Assembly (NCBI GenBank): GCA_017536625.1
Contig: JAFXGY010000048.1
Span: 16,032-80,031, forward strand
From: Oscillospiraceae bacterium
Lineage (GTDB): Bacteria > Bacillota > Clostridia > Oscillospirales > Ruminococcaceae
Length of the DNA stretch: 64,000 bases
Direction: 5' to 3'
A program made the translations under genes and the position numbers. The notes below the pieces were generated by a model that worked only from the letters and a program-made list of their open reading frames with translations, had not been told where the DNA came from and ran no database searches. Numbering within the stretch: the first letter of the stretch is position 1; the number at the start of each line of letters is the position of its first letter. Positions 1-8,035 of this stretch are shown one piece after another.

Positions 1-297
1 AGAAAAAGCAAGGTGGGTGCTTGCTTTGTCATAAGAAGCAGCTTCCTTTGAAAAAGTATAGGAAGATTTAGGGTCAAGGCGTTCCAGCGCCATTGCGCAG
101 GTAAGGATCTTTGTGACGGAAGCGGGTTCCATCTTTTTGTTTTCGTCCCCGCCGATAAGAATCTGACCGGTTTTCGCATCCATAACGCACCATGCTTCGG
201 AAACGACTTCGGAAGAGGGCATTGCGCCCATTGCGGGAACGGATATTGAAAGCACCGTTATGATGCAGAGTATCAGAGAAATTATTTTTTTAAGCAT
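1..297 (-). CDS. dacA: D-alanyl-D-alanine carboxypeptidase (PBP5/DacA family), N-terminal part
   Basis: Only the first 99 codons of this leftward gene are in the window; the rest lies beyond base 1. Residues 1-24 form a signal peptide (MLKK, hydrophobic run, then AMGA), so the protein is exported. The stretch EAWCVMDAKTGQIL followed by MEPASVTK is the typical start of a low-molecular-weight penicillin-binding protein, with the acylated serine expected at Ser60 of the SxxK motif (SVTK). Such enzymes trim the terminal D-Ala from peptidoglycan stem peptides and set the degree of cross-linking. The start is the ATG at 295-297. The SxN and KTG motifs lie outside the window, so activity cannot be judged, and a sporulation-type DacB/DacF paralogue is possible. 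Confidence 0.85.
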   Translation of the reverse strand, partial: MLKKIISLILCIITVLSISVPAMGAMPSSEVVSEAWCVMDAKTGQILIGGDENKKMEPASVTKILTCAMALERLDPKSSYTFSKEAASYDKASTHLAFS

Positions 298-315
298 ATA
301 AACATCCTTTTGTTT

Positions 316-440
316 TATTGCCCCCCTTGTTAAAGGGGGGAGGGCCACGAAGTGGCGGGGGGATTCTTTTTTAACAATCCCTCAGTCTTTCGCCTTTGGC
401 GAAATCCAGCTCCCTTTACACAAGGGAGCCTTTGAAACAA
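316..440. repeat. Intergenic palindromic repeat, copy 1
   Basis: Between dacA and the DUF378 gene, two inverted blocks face each other: CCCCCCTTGTTAAAGGGGGG with an AGTGGCGGGGGGATTC tail, and TCAGTCTTTCGCC...CTCCCTTTACACAAGGGAG. The same building blocks recur at about 0.84, 2.3, 5.4, 6.5, 10.6, 15.3 and 18.1 kb and inside copA, so this is a dispersed family and not a gene-specific element. No protein is encoded. Confidence 0.75.
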
Positions 441-460
441 TGATTATAATAACATATAAT
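432..460 (+). promoter_or_regulatory. Sigma-A type promoter for the DUF378 gene
   Basis: TTGAAA (432-437) and TATAAT (455-460) are separated by exactly 17 bases and point at the DUF378 gene, implying a leader of roughly 85 bases. The -35 hexamer falls at the right edge of the palindromic repeat, so the repeat may supply part of the promoter. Confidence 0.5.
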
Positions 461-553
461 CATATATAAAGTAAGACAATTTTGTGAATTTTAAGGAATA
501 TTTAATATATTTTCGGCCAAAATAGAATAAAAAAACAAAAGGAGATGTTTTTT

Positions 554-778
554 ATGGATATGAGCGCCATCACCTGGGCAGACAGAATTGCCCTTGCGCT
601 TATCGTAATCGGCGGAATCAACTGGGGCCTTGTGGGACTTCTCAATTTTGATGCGGTTGCATGGCTTTTCGGCGGTTCCGAAGAACTTTTCAGCCGTGTT
701 GTCTATACCCTTGTGGGTCTGGGCGCAGTTTGGGGCATAACCCTTCTGTTCCGTCCAAGAGAAGAACGCGCGACCTGA
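554..778 (+). CDS. DUF378 family small membrane protein (YuzA-like)
   Basis: A 74-residue protein with two hydrophobic segments around the family hallmark GGINWGLVGLLNFDAVAWLFGG, then SRVVYTLVGLGAVWG. This matches the DUF378/YuzA family of two-helix membrane proteins, whose function is unknown. An in-frame ATG exists at 545, but the GGAG ribosome site (541-544) touches it; the ATG at 554 has proper spacing and gives a start of MDMSAITWADRIAL, so 554 is preferred. The gene is monocistronic, with its own promoter and a strong terminator just after the stop. Confidence 0.85.
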   Translation: MDMSAITWADRIALALIVIGGINWGLVGLLNFDAVAWLFGGSEELFSRVVYTLVGLGAVWGITLLFRPREERAT

Positions 779-780
779 TT

Positions 781-808
781 AAAAAAAGCCCCGACCGGGG
801 CTTTTTTA
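781..808 (+). terminator. Rho-independent terminator after the DUF378 gene
   Basis: A perfect GC-rich stem AGCCCC-GA-CCGGGGCT is preceded by an A-run and followed by TTTTTT, directly after the DUF378 stop codon. Confidence 0.9.
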
Positions 809-839
809 TTTTTATGCTTTTTTGCTGCAAAAAGCATTC

Positions 840-1078
840 CCATTCCACCGTAGGGAACGGTCTTGACCGTTCCGCAATCTTGCCTCCCCTGAAAGGGGAG
901 GTGGATTTTGCCCGAAGGGCAAAAGACGAAAGGGTTTTAAATGCTTTCCAGAAAGGTTTAGCCTCCCCTGAAAGTGGAGGTGGCAAAACCGCAGGTTTTG
1001 ACGGAAGGGTGGAACAAGCTCCCTTTGACAAGGGAGACTTATTTACGGCGGGGGCAAGCCCCCGCCCTACAGTGAAAT
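840..1078. repeat. Intergenic palindromic repeat, compound copy 2
   Basis: This 240-base stretch has no gene. It strings together the blocks CCGTAGGGAACGGTCTTGAC, CCTCCCCTGAAAGGGGAGG, TTTTGCCCGAAGGGCAAAA, a second CTCCCCTGAAAGTGGAGG, CTCCCTTTGACAAGGGAG and GGCGGGGGCAAGCCCCCGCC. Each block is itself an inverted repeat. The last one also appears, changed by a few bases, inside the copA coding region. Confidence 0.75.
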
Positions 1079-1093
1079 GGTGATATCCGCTGT

Positions 1094-1124
1094 AAAAACC
1101 TCCTCCTCTGAGGAGTTTTTTTAT
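1094..1124 (-). terminator. Terminator of tgt
   Basis: On the minus strand an ACTCCTC-AGAGGAGGAGGTTTTTAC hairpin with a T-run lies at the end of tgt. It is largely symmetrical and could also stop transcription from the left. Confidence 0.55.
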
Positions 1125-2254
1125 AGCTGCTTATCAAGAATTTCTCTGTATTTAAGATAAAATTCCTCAAAGGTTCCTTTTTCAATTTCTTCGCGGATTT
1201 TTGCCATCATCTCGTTATAAAACCAAAGGTTATGCAGAACGCAAAGGCGCATTCCAAGCCTTTCGTCCGCTTTCAGCAGATGGCGGATATACCCTTTGCT
1301 GTAACTTCTGCAGGCGGGGCAATGGCAGTTTTCGTCGATGGGGGTGCCGTCGAATTTGAATTTTTCCGCAAGAATCCTCACTTTTCCGTTCCATGTAAAA
1401 ACGTTTCCGTGCTGGGCGTTGCGCAAAGGAAGCACGCAGTCGAAAAAGTCGATTCCGCGGTGAACCCCTTCAAGGATATTAAGGGGTGTTCCGACCCCCA
1501 TAAGATAGCGTGGTTTTTCCTTCGGCATAAAAGGTTCCACAGCGTCGATTATGCGGTACATTTCCTCGGCGCTTTCGCCGACGGAAAGCCCGCCGATGGC
1601 GTAGCCGTCAAGCCCTTCAATGGCGGCAATTTCCTTCATGTGCGCGATGCGGATATCATCGAAGGTGCCGCCCTGATTGATTCCGAAAAGAAGCTGACCA
1701 GGGTTTATGTTTTCCGGGTTTTCCGCAAGCTTTTTGTGTTCGTCAATGCAGCGCCGGAGCCAGCGGGTGGTTCTTGCTACGGATTTTTCGACATAATCCC
1801 TCGGAGCGGGGTTTTCGATGCATTCATCAAAAGCCATGGCGATGTCGCTTCCGAGCTTCGACTGAATCTGCATGGATTCTTCCGGCCCCATAAAAATTTT
1901 GCGCCCGTCGATATAGGAAGTAAAATATGCGCCCTCTTCCTTTATTCGGCGGAGGTTATGGAGCGAAAAAACCTGAAACCCGCCGGAATCCGTGAGCACG
2001 GGTTTATCCCAGTTCATAAATTTGTGAAGTCCGCCCAGCCTTGCAATAAGTTCTTCCCCGGGCTGCATATGAAGATGATATGTGTTCGAAAGCTCGACCA
2101 ATGTTCCGATTTCCCGAAGGTCATCGGTGGAAGCTCCTCCGCGAATTGCGGCGGCGGTGCCGACATTCATGAAAACCGGCGTTTCGATTTCGCCGTGGGG
2201 CGTTTCAAGGGTTCCTCTGCGGGCTTTTCCGCAGGTTTTGATGATTTTATACAT
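1121..2254 (-). CDS. tgt: Queuine tRNA-ribosyltransferase (tRNA-guanine transglycosylase)
   Basis: A 377-residue protein, normal length for bacterial TGT, which swaps guanine at position 34 of GUN-anticodon tRNAs for the queuosine precursor preQ1. The key features are visible: general-base Asp89 in TDSGGFQVFS, the substrate segment FGINQGG, nucleophile Asp271 in GIDFFDCVLPLRNAQHG, and a zinc site from Cys309, Cys311, Cys314 and His340. The segment NVGTAAAIRGGASTDDL is slightly divergent from the usual VGTxxxVKxLTPEEL but keeps its shape. It is transcribed alone and leftward; no other queuosine genes are in the window. The start follows a reasonable TTTTCGGAGGG site on the minus strand. Confidence 0.97.
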   Translation of the reverse strand: MYKIIKTCGKARRGTLETPHGEIETPVFMNVGTAAAIRGGASTDDLREIGTLVELSNTYHLHMQPGEELIARLGGLHKFMNWDKPVLTDSGGFQVFSLHNLRRIKEEGAYFTSYIDGRKIFMGPEESMQIQSKLGSDIAMAFDECIENPAPRDYVEKSVARTTRWLRRCIDEHKKLAENPENINPGQLLFGINQGGTFDDIRIAHMKEIAAIEGLDGYAIGGLSVGESAEEMYRIIDAVEPFMPKEKPRYLMGVGTPLNILEGVHRGIDFFDCVLPLRNAQHGNVFTWNGKVRILAEKFKFDGTPIDENCHCPACRSYSKGYIRHLLKADERLGMRLCVLHNLWFYNEMMAKIREEIEKGTFEEFYLKYREILDKQL

Positions 2255-2334
2255 GTTTCCCTCCGAAAAGGCTTTTTTTGATATGTTTTATAATAACATA
2301 AATAAAGAAAAGTGTAAATTATTGTTTAACTTAC

Positions 2335-2505
2335 TTGCCTCCCCTGAAAGGGGAGGTGGATTTTCGGTCGCAGACCGAAAAGACGGAAGGGTTTTAAAAC
2401 CCTGATAAATTATGATAAGCGCTCCGCGTTACCTGTTAATCCCTCATCCGTCATTTGCTTCGCAAATGCCACCTTCCCCTCTGGGAAGGCTTTTTAAACA
2501 ATAAT
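2335..2505. repeat. Intergenic palindromic repeat, copy 3
   Basis: This stretch lies between the divergent tgt and copA genes. It contains CCTCCCCTGAAAGGGGAGG, TTTTCGGTCGCAGACCGAAAA and CCTTCCCCTCTGGGAAGG blocks with the family linkers GACGGAAGGGTTTTAAAA and CATTTGCTTCGCAAATG. No coding potential is supported. Confidence 0.7.
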
Positions 2506-2533
2506 TTTCCCGCTGTTCATTTTATTTTGATTA

Positions 2534-2542
2534 TGCTATAAT
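2534..2542 (+). promoter_or_regulatory. Extended -10 promoter for copA
   Basis: TGCTATAAT (TG-n-TATAAT) stands 56 bases before the copA start; there is no good -35 hexamer, as usual for extended -10 promoters. No obvious copper operator is seen next to it. Confidence 0.45.
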
Positions 2543-2598
2543 ATTTTAAAATGGGATAGATTCGAATTCTTTTTAATGAACTGAAAGGAAGATGATAT

Positions 2599-5340
2599 AT
2601 GAAGCAATATAATGTGACCGGAATGAGCTGCGCCGCCTGCAGCGCAAGAGTCGAAAAGGCCGTTTCGGCGGTGGAAGGGGTAACTTCCTGCTCCGTAAGC
2701 CTGCTCACAAATTCCATGGGGGTTGAAGGAACCGCCGAAGCCGCAAAAATAATCGCCGCGGTGGAAGAAGCCGGCTACGGCGCTTCTGAAAAAGGTTCCG
2801 AAGCAAAAACTTCTTCTGCAAACAAAGCGGATGCCCTTGAAGATAAAGAAACCCCCGTGCTCAAAAAGCGCCTTGTTGCATCCCTCGGTTTTCTTGCGGT
2901 GCTCATGTATATTTCCATGGGCGGGGTGATGTGGGGCTGGCCTTTGCCGGATTTCCTTGCGGAAAACTGCATTGCGGTGGGAATTGCCCAGATGCTTCTT
3001 GCGGGAATCGTTATGGTGATAAACCAGAAGTTCTTTATAAGCGGCTTCAAAAGCTTTGTTCACAAGGCGCCGAATATGGATACCCTTGTTGCTCTCGGTT
3101 CCGGAGCATCCTTTGTTTACAGCACCTATGTGCTTTTAGCCATGAGCGCGGAAGCTGTTTCCGGAAACATTGCCGGGGCGCACCATCATCTTCATGATTT
3201 ATATTTTGAATCCGCGGCGATGATCCTTGCGCTTATCACTGTCGGAAAAATGCTTGAAGCAAGGAGCAAAGGCAAAACCACCTCTGCCCTGCGCAGCCTC
3301 ATGGATATTGCGCCGAAAACCGCGAACGTAATTCGCGGTGAAGAGGAAGTTACTGTCGGAATTGAAGAAGTGCGCAAAGGCGATATCTTTGTTGTTCGCC
3401 CGGGAGAGAACATTCCGGTGGACGGAATTATCCTTGAAGGCGAAACCGCGGTCAATGAATCCGCCCTTACCGGCGAAAGCGTTCCGGTGGATAAGGTTCC
3501 GGGTTCTTCTGTTTCCGCCGCAACAATTAACCAGAGCGGATTTATAAAATGCGAAGCCGCAAGGGTCGGCGAAGACACCACCCTTTCCCAGATAATCAAA
3601 ATGGTCGAAAACGCCGCCGCAACAAAAGCACCCATAGCGAAAGTTGCGGATAAAGTTTCCGGAATTTTCGTTCCGGCGGTAATCACCATAGCGGTCGTTA
3701 CGGCTTTGGTCTGGCTTTTCCTGGGCGAAAGCATCGGTTTTGCGGTTGCAAGGGGAATTTCCGTCCTTGTAATAAGCTGCCCTTGCGCACTCGGTCTTGC
3801 AACTCCCGTTGCAATAATGGTCGGAAGCGGAGTCGGCGCCAAAAACGGCATACTTTTCAAAACCGCCGCATCTCTCGAAGAATCCGGCAGAGCCGAAATC
3901 GTAATTATGGATAAAACCGGCACCATCACAAAAGGTGAACCCGCCGTTACGGATATTATCCCTGCAGAGGGAGTGAAAGAATCCGCCCTTATGAAAATAG
4001 CGGTTGCCCTTGAGGAAAAAAGCGAACATCCCCTTGCAAAGGCAATAGTCCGCAAAGGAGAGGAACTTGAAATTCAGACTTCCGCTGTTTCGAATTTTTA
4101 TGCCCTTCCGGGGAACGGCGTTACCGGAATCCTCGGCGGAATTTCCGTTTTCGGCGGAAATTATGACTTTATAAAAACCACCTCCCCCGTTCCGGAAGAA
4201 GCCCTTCTTTCTGCCCAAAATCTTGCAAACGAAGGAAAAACCCCTCTTTTCTTCAGCGGAAACGGAATTTTCCTCGGAATCATCGCCGTTGCGGATATCA
4301 TCAAGGAAGAAAGCCCTGAAGCGGTTGAAAGACTTAAAAACATGGGAATTTATACCGTGATGCTTACCGGCGACAATGAACGCACCGCAAAAGCCATTGC
4401 GGAAAAAGTCGGCGTTGATGAAGTCATTGCCGGGGTGCTTCCGGAAGGAAAAGAGGAAGCAGTCCGCCTCTTTAAGGAAAAAGGCAGGGTCGCAATGGTC
4501 GGCGACGGAATCAACGATGCGCCCGCTCTCACTTCCGCGGATATCGGCATTGCCATCGGCGCCGGAACGGACGTTGCCATTGACTGCGCCGACGTTGTAC
4601 TAATGCAAAGCCGCCTTTCCGACGTTCCGGCGGCAATCGCCCTTGGAAGAGCAACTCTACGCAACATTCACGAAAATCTTTTCTGGGCATTTATTTATAA
4701 CTCCATCGGAATCCCCGTTGCGGCGGGTGCGCTGATAGCCTTCGGAATCGAACTCAGCCCGATGCTCGGCGCCGCCGCCATGAGCCTTTCAAGCTTCTGC
4801 GTTGTGACAAACGCTCTTCGCCTTAACCTTGTAAAAATCTTTGACCCGAAGCACGACAGAAAACGCAAAATGAAAAACGCCCCTTGTCAAAAGGGAGAGG
4901 GCTGCGAAGCGGCGAGGGGATTCATAAACGAGGAAACCGCAGAACCTGAAAAAAATGAACCGAACGCAGAAACGGATATTATTCCTTCTGATGAAATTTC
5001 CGAAAACCCGGAAAACGAAACCACCGAAACCCCGGAAACTGAAATCACCAAACCCGAAGACGAATCAACCGTAGGGCGGGAGTTTGCTCCCGCCGAAACA
5101 AACGGCGAATCCGAAACAAAGACTGACCCAATCGAAAAGAAATATAAAGTCACCGGAATGATGTGCGCCCATTGCGAAAACCACGTTAAAGAAGCGGTGG
5201 AAGCCATTCCCGGAGTTAAAAAAGCGGTTCCTTCGTTCCTTTATGATTCCCTTACGGTGGAAATGACAAAAGAAATTCCGATCGAGGCCATAAAGGAAGC
5301 CGTTGAAAAAGCAGGATATAACCTTATAACCGAAAACTGA
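2599..5340 (+). CDS. copA: Copper-translocating P1B-type ATPase with HMA domains at both ends
   Basis: A 913-residue heavy-metal pump that exports Cu+ from the cytoplasm. Seen in order: an N-terminal HMA domain with GMSCAAC (residues 8-14), membrane helices, the actuator TGES motif, the transport motif CPC (394-396) in ISCPCALGLATPVA, the phosphorylated Asp438 in DKTGT, SEHPLAKA (HP motif), GDGIND (from 635), two last helices ending near residue 755, then a long acidic linker and a second HMA domain with GMMCAHC (from 853). The CPC motif and the HMA domains point to copper(I). The C-terminal HMA looks like a fused CopZ chaperone. The linker begins with about 17 residues encoded by an invading copy of the intergenic repeat. 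Start: ATG with AAAGGAAGATG upstream. No csoR or copY neighbour is present. Confidence 0.95.
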   Translation: MKQYNVTGMSCAACSARVEKAVSAVEGVTSCSVSLLTNSMGVEGTAEAAKIIAAVEEAGYGASEKGSEAKTSSANKADALEDKETPVLKKRLVASLGFLAVLMYISMGGVMWGWPLPDFLAENCIAVGIAQMLLAGIVMVINQKFFISGFKSFVHKAPNMDTLVALGSGASFVYSTYVLLAMSAEAVSGNIAGAHHHLHDLYFESAAMILALITVGKMLEARSKGKTTSALRSLMDIAPKTANVIRGEEEVTVGIEEVRKGDIFVVRPGENIPVDGIILEGETAVNESALTGESVPVDKVPGSSVSAATINQSGFIKCEAARVGEDTTLSQIIKMVENAAATKAPIAKVADKVSGIFVPAVITIAVVTALVWLFLGESIGFAVARGISVLVISCPCALGLATPVAIMVGSGVGAKNGILFKTAASLEESGRAEIVIMDKTGTITKGEPAVTDIIPAEGVKESALMKIAVALEEKSEHPLAKAIVRKGEELEIQTSAVSNFYALPGNGVTGILGGISVFGGNYDFIKTTSPVPEEALLSAQNLANEGKTPLFFSGNGIFLGIIAVADIIKEESPEAVERLKNMGIYTVMLTGDNERTAKAIAEKVGVDEVIAGVLPEGKEEAVRLFKEKGRVAMVGDGINDAPALTSADIGIAIGAGTDVAIDCADVVLMQSRLSDVPAAIALGRATLRNIHENLFWAFIYNSIGIPVAAGALIAFGIELSPMLGAAAMSLSSFCVVTNALRLNLVKIFDPKHDRKRKMKNAPCQKGEGCEAARGFINEETAEPEKNEPNAETDIIPSDEISENPENETTETPETEITKPEDESTVGREFAPAETNGESETKTDPIEKKYKVTGMMCAHCENHVKEAVEAIPGVKKAVPSFLYDSLTVEMTKEIPIEAIKEAVEKAGYNLITEN
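4877..5096. repeat. Palindromic repeat blocks inside the copA linker
   Basis: Bases 4877-4926 (CGCCCCTTGTCAAAAGGGAG..GCGAAGCGGCGAGGGGATTC) match intergenic copies at 320-366 and 15306-15360. Bases 5067-5096 (CCGTAGGGCGGGAGTTTGCT..) match the block at 1045-1075. Both are read in frame within copA, between the ATPase core and the C-terminal HMA domain. Confidence 0.75.
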
Positions 5341-5367
5341 AAAGGATTCCGGAGGGCAGCCTTCTTT

Positions 5368-5612
5368 GCCAACCGTAGGGAACGGTCTTGACCGTTCCGC
5401 AATTTCGCCTCCCCTAAAAGGGGAGGTGGATTTTGCCCGCAGGGCAAAAGACGAAAGGGTTTTATATTTTTAAACCCCTCAGTCTGCTTTGCAGACAGCT
5501 CCCCTGTTAGGGGAGCCAAGTTCCTGCATCAAAATAGCTTTCCACTTTATTGAATCCCTCCACCATCTTCGATGGTCCCCTTCCCTTTGACAAGAGAGGT
5601 TTTTACCTCACC
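5368..5612. repeat. Intergenic palindromic repeat, compound copy after copA
   Basis: Contains CCGTAGGGAACGGTCTTGAC, CCTCCCCTAAAAGGGGAGG, TTTTGCCCGCAGGGCAAAA, CTCAGTCTGCTTTGCAGACAG, CTCCCCTGTTAGGGGAG and the CCCTCCACCATCTTCGATGG linker. The order is the same as at 0.84 kb. No gene is present between 5341 and 5839. Confidence 0.75.
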
Positions 5613-5721
5613 GCAGGGTGGATATTATTCGCCCGCAAAAACGATTATTGAGCCAAAAAACGTGATATTTTGCCCCGAAATAAAAAATTCATAAAATTTT
5701 TTAAAAATTCATGCAATACTT

Positions 5722-5750
5722 TTGACTTTTTTGCGCACTTATAATATACT
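5722..5750 (+). promoter_or_regulatory. Sigma-A type promoter for the lipoprotein gene
   Basis: TTGACT (5722-5727) and TATACT (5745-5750) are 17 bases apart, about 90 bases before the lipoprotein start. An overlapping TATAAT at 5740 has only 12 bases of spacing. Confidence 0.6.
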
Positions 5751-5839
5751 GTACTTTTGCACAGTATTATTTTCAAAAAAACACAAAAACTAATTCCGGA
5801 ACAACCCCCGGAATTCAGTAAAGAAAGGATAATTTAAAA

Positions 5840-6397
5840 ATGAAAAAACTTCTCGCACTTGTTCTTGCAATGATCATGGTTCTTTCCTTCGCAGCCTGCG
5901 GAAACAACGAAGAACCTTCCGAAGAAAACAACGCAGAAACCGTAACCGTCGGTTCCGCTCTCGAAGTTCTCGAAACCGTTTGGGCAGAGTTCGGCGAAGA
6001 CGAAAAATTCTTCGCAATGGGCGGCGATTATGATAACATGGTCGATGGCGCTCCCGGTGCAGTTTCCAATGCAGACTTCCTCGCCGGCGTTCTTTATGTT
6101 CCCGCAGAAACCGAAGTTTCCGAAGCAGCAGCTCTTGTTCACGGCATGAACCTCAACAACTTCACCGCCGGCGCATATAAAGTTGCCGACGCAGCAGCAT
6201 TTGCAGAAACCATGAAATCCTCCATCGCAGGAGTACAGTGGATTTGCGGCATGCCCGAAAAACTTGTTATCGCAACCCTCGGCAGCGAATATGCAGTAGT
6301 AGTCTTCGGCGTAAACGATGCAGTAAACCCCTTCGAAGAAAAACTCGTTTCCGCATATCCCGCAGCAGAAATTGTTTGCAGCGAAGCAATCGCCTGA
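5840..6397 (+). CDS. Predicted lipoprotein of unknown function
   Basis: A 185-residue protein with a classic lipoprotein signal: MKKLLALVLAMIMVLSFAAC, where Cys20 would be lipidated. The mature part starts with an acidic linker (GNNEEPSEEN) and contains a globular domain with AWICGMPEKL-like and VVVFGVNDAVNPFEEKL stretches; there is no catalytic motif or family that I recognise. It is expected to be anchored on the outer face of the membrane. Its own strong promoter, AAAGGATAATTTAAAAATG start context and a tight terminator show a single-gene unit. The codon choice is very biased (GAA, GCA, TTC), which suggests high expression. Function is not assigned. Confidence 0.8.
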   Translation: MKKLLALVLAMIMVLSFAACGNNEEPSEENNAETVTVGSALEVLETVWAEFGEDEKFFAMGGDYDNMVDGAPGAVSNADFLAGVLYVPAETEVSEAAALVHGMNLNNFTAGAYKVADAAAFAETMKSSIAGVQWICGMPEKLVIATLGSEYAVVVFGVNDAVNPFEEKLVSAYPAAEIVCSEAIA

Positions 6398-6417
6398 TAA
6401 ATCAGTTTTAAGAAAAA

Positions 6418-6457
6418 CAAAAAAACGGGCGTACCTTTTTGGTGCGCCCGTTTTAAA
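6418..6457 (+). terminator. Terminator after the lipoprotein gene
   Basis: Stem ACGGGCGTACC/GGTGCGCCCGT around a TTTTT loop, flanked by A- and T-rich runs, 20 bases after the stop codon. Confidence 0.85.
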
Positions 6458-6595
6458 AAGGCTCCCCTGAAAAGGGAGCTGTCGGCGAAGCTGACTGAGG
6501 GGTTTTAAAAGATTTGATAAAACGAAATCAAAGCCTTTAAAAACCTTCCGTCTTCGCCGCAAACGGCGAATTCACATCCCCTTTCAGAGGGGTAA
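6458..6595. repeat. Intergenic palindromic repeat copy before the MBOAT gene
   Basis: CTCCCCTGAAAAGGGAG, GTCGGCGAAGCTGACTGAGGGG, CCTTCCGTCTTCGCCG..CGGCGAA and CCCCTTTCAGAGGGG blocks fill the gap up to the ribosome site of the MBOAT gene. Confidence 0.7.
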
Positions 6596-6616
6596 AATAA
6601 AATTGGAGGTGAATCC

Positions 6617-8020
6617 ATGCTCTTTTCGAGCATTCCTTTCCTTTATTATTTTCTTCCGGCGGTGCTTCTTTGCTATTTTGCCGCCCCGAAAAAGCTTAAA
6701 AACGGCGTTCTTTTTGCCTTCAGCCTCATCTTCTATGCCTGGGGAGAACCGGTTTATGTTTTCCTAATGGCGGCTTCCATAACCTTTGCGTGGGGATTTG
6801 CGCTTTTGATGGAAAAGGCAAAAACCCAGAAGGCAAGAAAAATCTTCATGATAATTTCCGTTGTAATAAGCTTTTCCTTCCTTGCCTATTTCAAATATGC
6901 GGATTTCTTTATCTCGAACTTCAATGCGGCAACGGGGCTTTCGGTTCCGCTGCTGAAGATTGCCCTTCCGGTGGGAATAAGCTTTTATACCTTCCAGATA
7001 GCAAGCTATACCATTGATGTTTACCGCGGCGACACTAAGGCAAATAAAAATATTCTTGATTTCGGAACCTATGTTGTGCTTTTCCCCCAGCTTATTGCCG
7101 GGCCGATAGTCCGTTATGTGGATATTGCGGAAATGCTTAAAAGCCGCACCCATACCTTCGAAAAAGTTGCATACGGCGTTCAGCGCTTCTGTCTGGGTCT
7201 TGGAAAAAAGGTGCTTTTTGCCAATGCCTTCGGCGAACTTTGCTCCATCTTCCGCGAAAGCAGCGAACAGACCGTGCTTTTTTACTGGATATATGCGGCG
7301 GCGTTCATGCTCCAGATTTATTTCGATTTTTCGGGCTATTCCGATATGGCCATAGGACTCGGAAGCATCTTTGGCTTCAAATTCCTCGAAAACTTCGATT
7401 TCCCCTATGTTTCCAAAAGCATCACCGAATTTTGGCGCAGGTGGCATATGTCCCTTGGAAGCTGGTTCCGTGATTACGTCTATATTCCCCTTGGCGGCAA
7501 CAGAGTCAGCAAGCCCCGCTTCCTTTTCAACATTTTTGTTGTGTGGTTCCTCACCGGTTTCTGGCATGGCGCCGACTGGCAGTTCATAGTCTGGGGGCTT
7601 TTTTACGGAACGCTTCTTGTCATCGAAAAAATGTGGCTCAAAAAATACCTCGATAAAGCACCGGCATTCCTTTGCCACGTTTACGTCCTGTTCTTCACGG
7701 CCATAGGATTCGTAATCTTCAACTCCGTGAATATCGGCGGTGCTTTTGCGGATCTCGGAGCCATGTTCGGGTTTGCGGGTCTGCCGCTTTTCGGCGAAGA
7801 AACCCTTTATTACCTCAGAAGCTATGCACTTATGTTCATTGCAGGCGCGCTTCTTGCAACCCCGGTAATAAAAAACCTGCTCAAAAAAGTAAACGCGACG
7901 AAAACCGGCGGAAAAATCATCGCTTTTGCAAAGCCCCTTGGCTTTGCGGCGGTGATCATTATGGTGACGGGCTATCTTGCGGATGGTTCCTTCAACCCGT
8001 TCCTCTATTTCAGATTTTAA
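6617..8020 (+). CDS. MBOAT family O-acyltransferase (AlgI/DltB-like)
   Basis: A 467-residue polytopic membrane protein with about ten hydrophobic segments. The MBOAT signature is clear: FPQLIAGPIVRY, FDFSGYSDMAIGLGSIFGF, SITEFWRRWHMSLGSWFRDYVYIPLGGNR and LTGFWHGADW, with the likely catalytic His317 in FWHG. Such proteins move acyl groups, usually acetyl, across the membrane to exported polysaccharides or wall polymers. The next gene, only 15 bases downstream, encodes a DHHW/AlgJ-like partner, the usual two-gene arrangement for extracellular O-acetylation. The substrate polymer is not indicated by neighbours. Start ATG is preceded by TTGGAGGTGAATCC. Confidence 0.93.
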   Translation: MLFSSIPFLYYFLPAVLLCYFAAPKKLKNGVLFAFSLIFYAWGEPVYVFLMAASITFAWGFALLMEKAKTQKARKIFMIISVVISFSFLAYFKYADFFISNFNAATGLSVPLLKIALPVGISFYTFQIASYTIDVYRGDTKANKNILDFGTYVVLFPQLIAGPIVRYVDIAEMLKSRTHTFEKVAYGVQRFCLGLGKKVLFANAFGELCSIFRESSEQTVLFYWIYAAAFMLQIYFDFSGYSDMAIGLGSIFGFKFLENFDFPYVSKSITEFWRRWHMSLGSWFRDYVYIPLGGNRVSKPRFLFNIFVVWFLTGFWHGADWQFIVWGLFYGTLLVIEKMWLKKYLDKAPAFLCHVYVLFFTAIGFVIFNSVNIGGAFADLGAMFGFAGLPLFGEETLYYLRSYALMFIAGALLATPVIKNLLKKVNATKTGGKIIAFAKPLGFAAVIIMVTGYLADGSFNPFLYFRF

Positions 8021-8035
8021 AAAGGCGGTGGAGAT

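Noticed and set aside
1232-2281. 349-codon plus-strand frame opposite tgt
   Set aside because: tgt on the minus strand has all catalytic residues; the opposite frame is a codon-bias shadow.
5740-5745. TATAAT at 5740 as the -10 of the lipoprotein promoter
   Set aside because: It is only 12 bases from TTGACT; TATACT at 5745 has the correct 17-base spacing.
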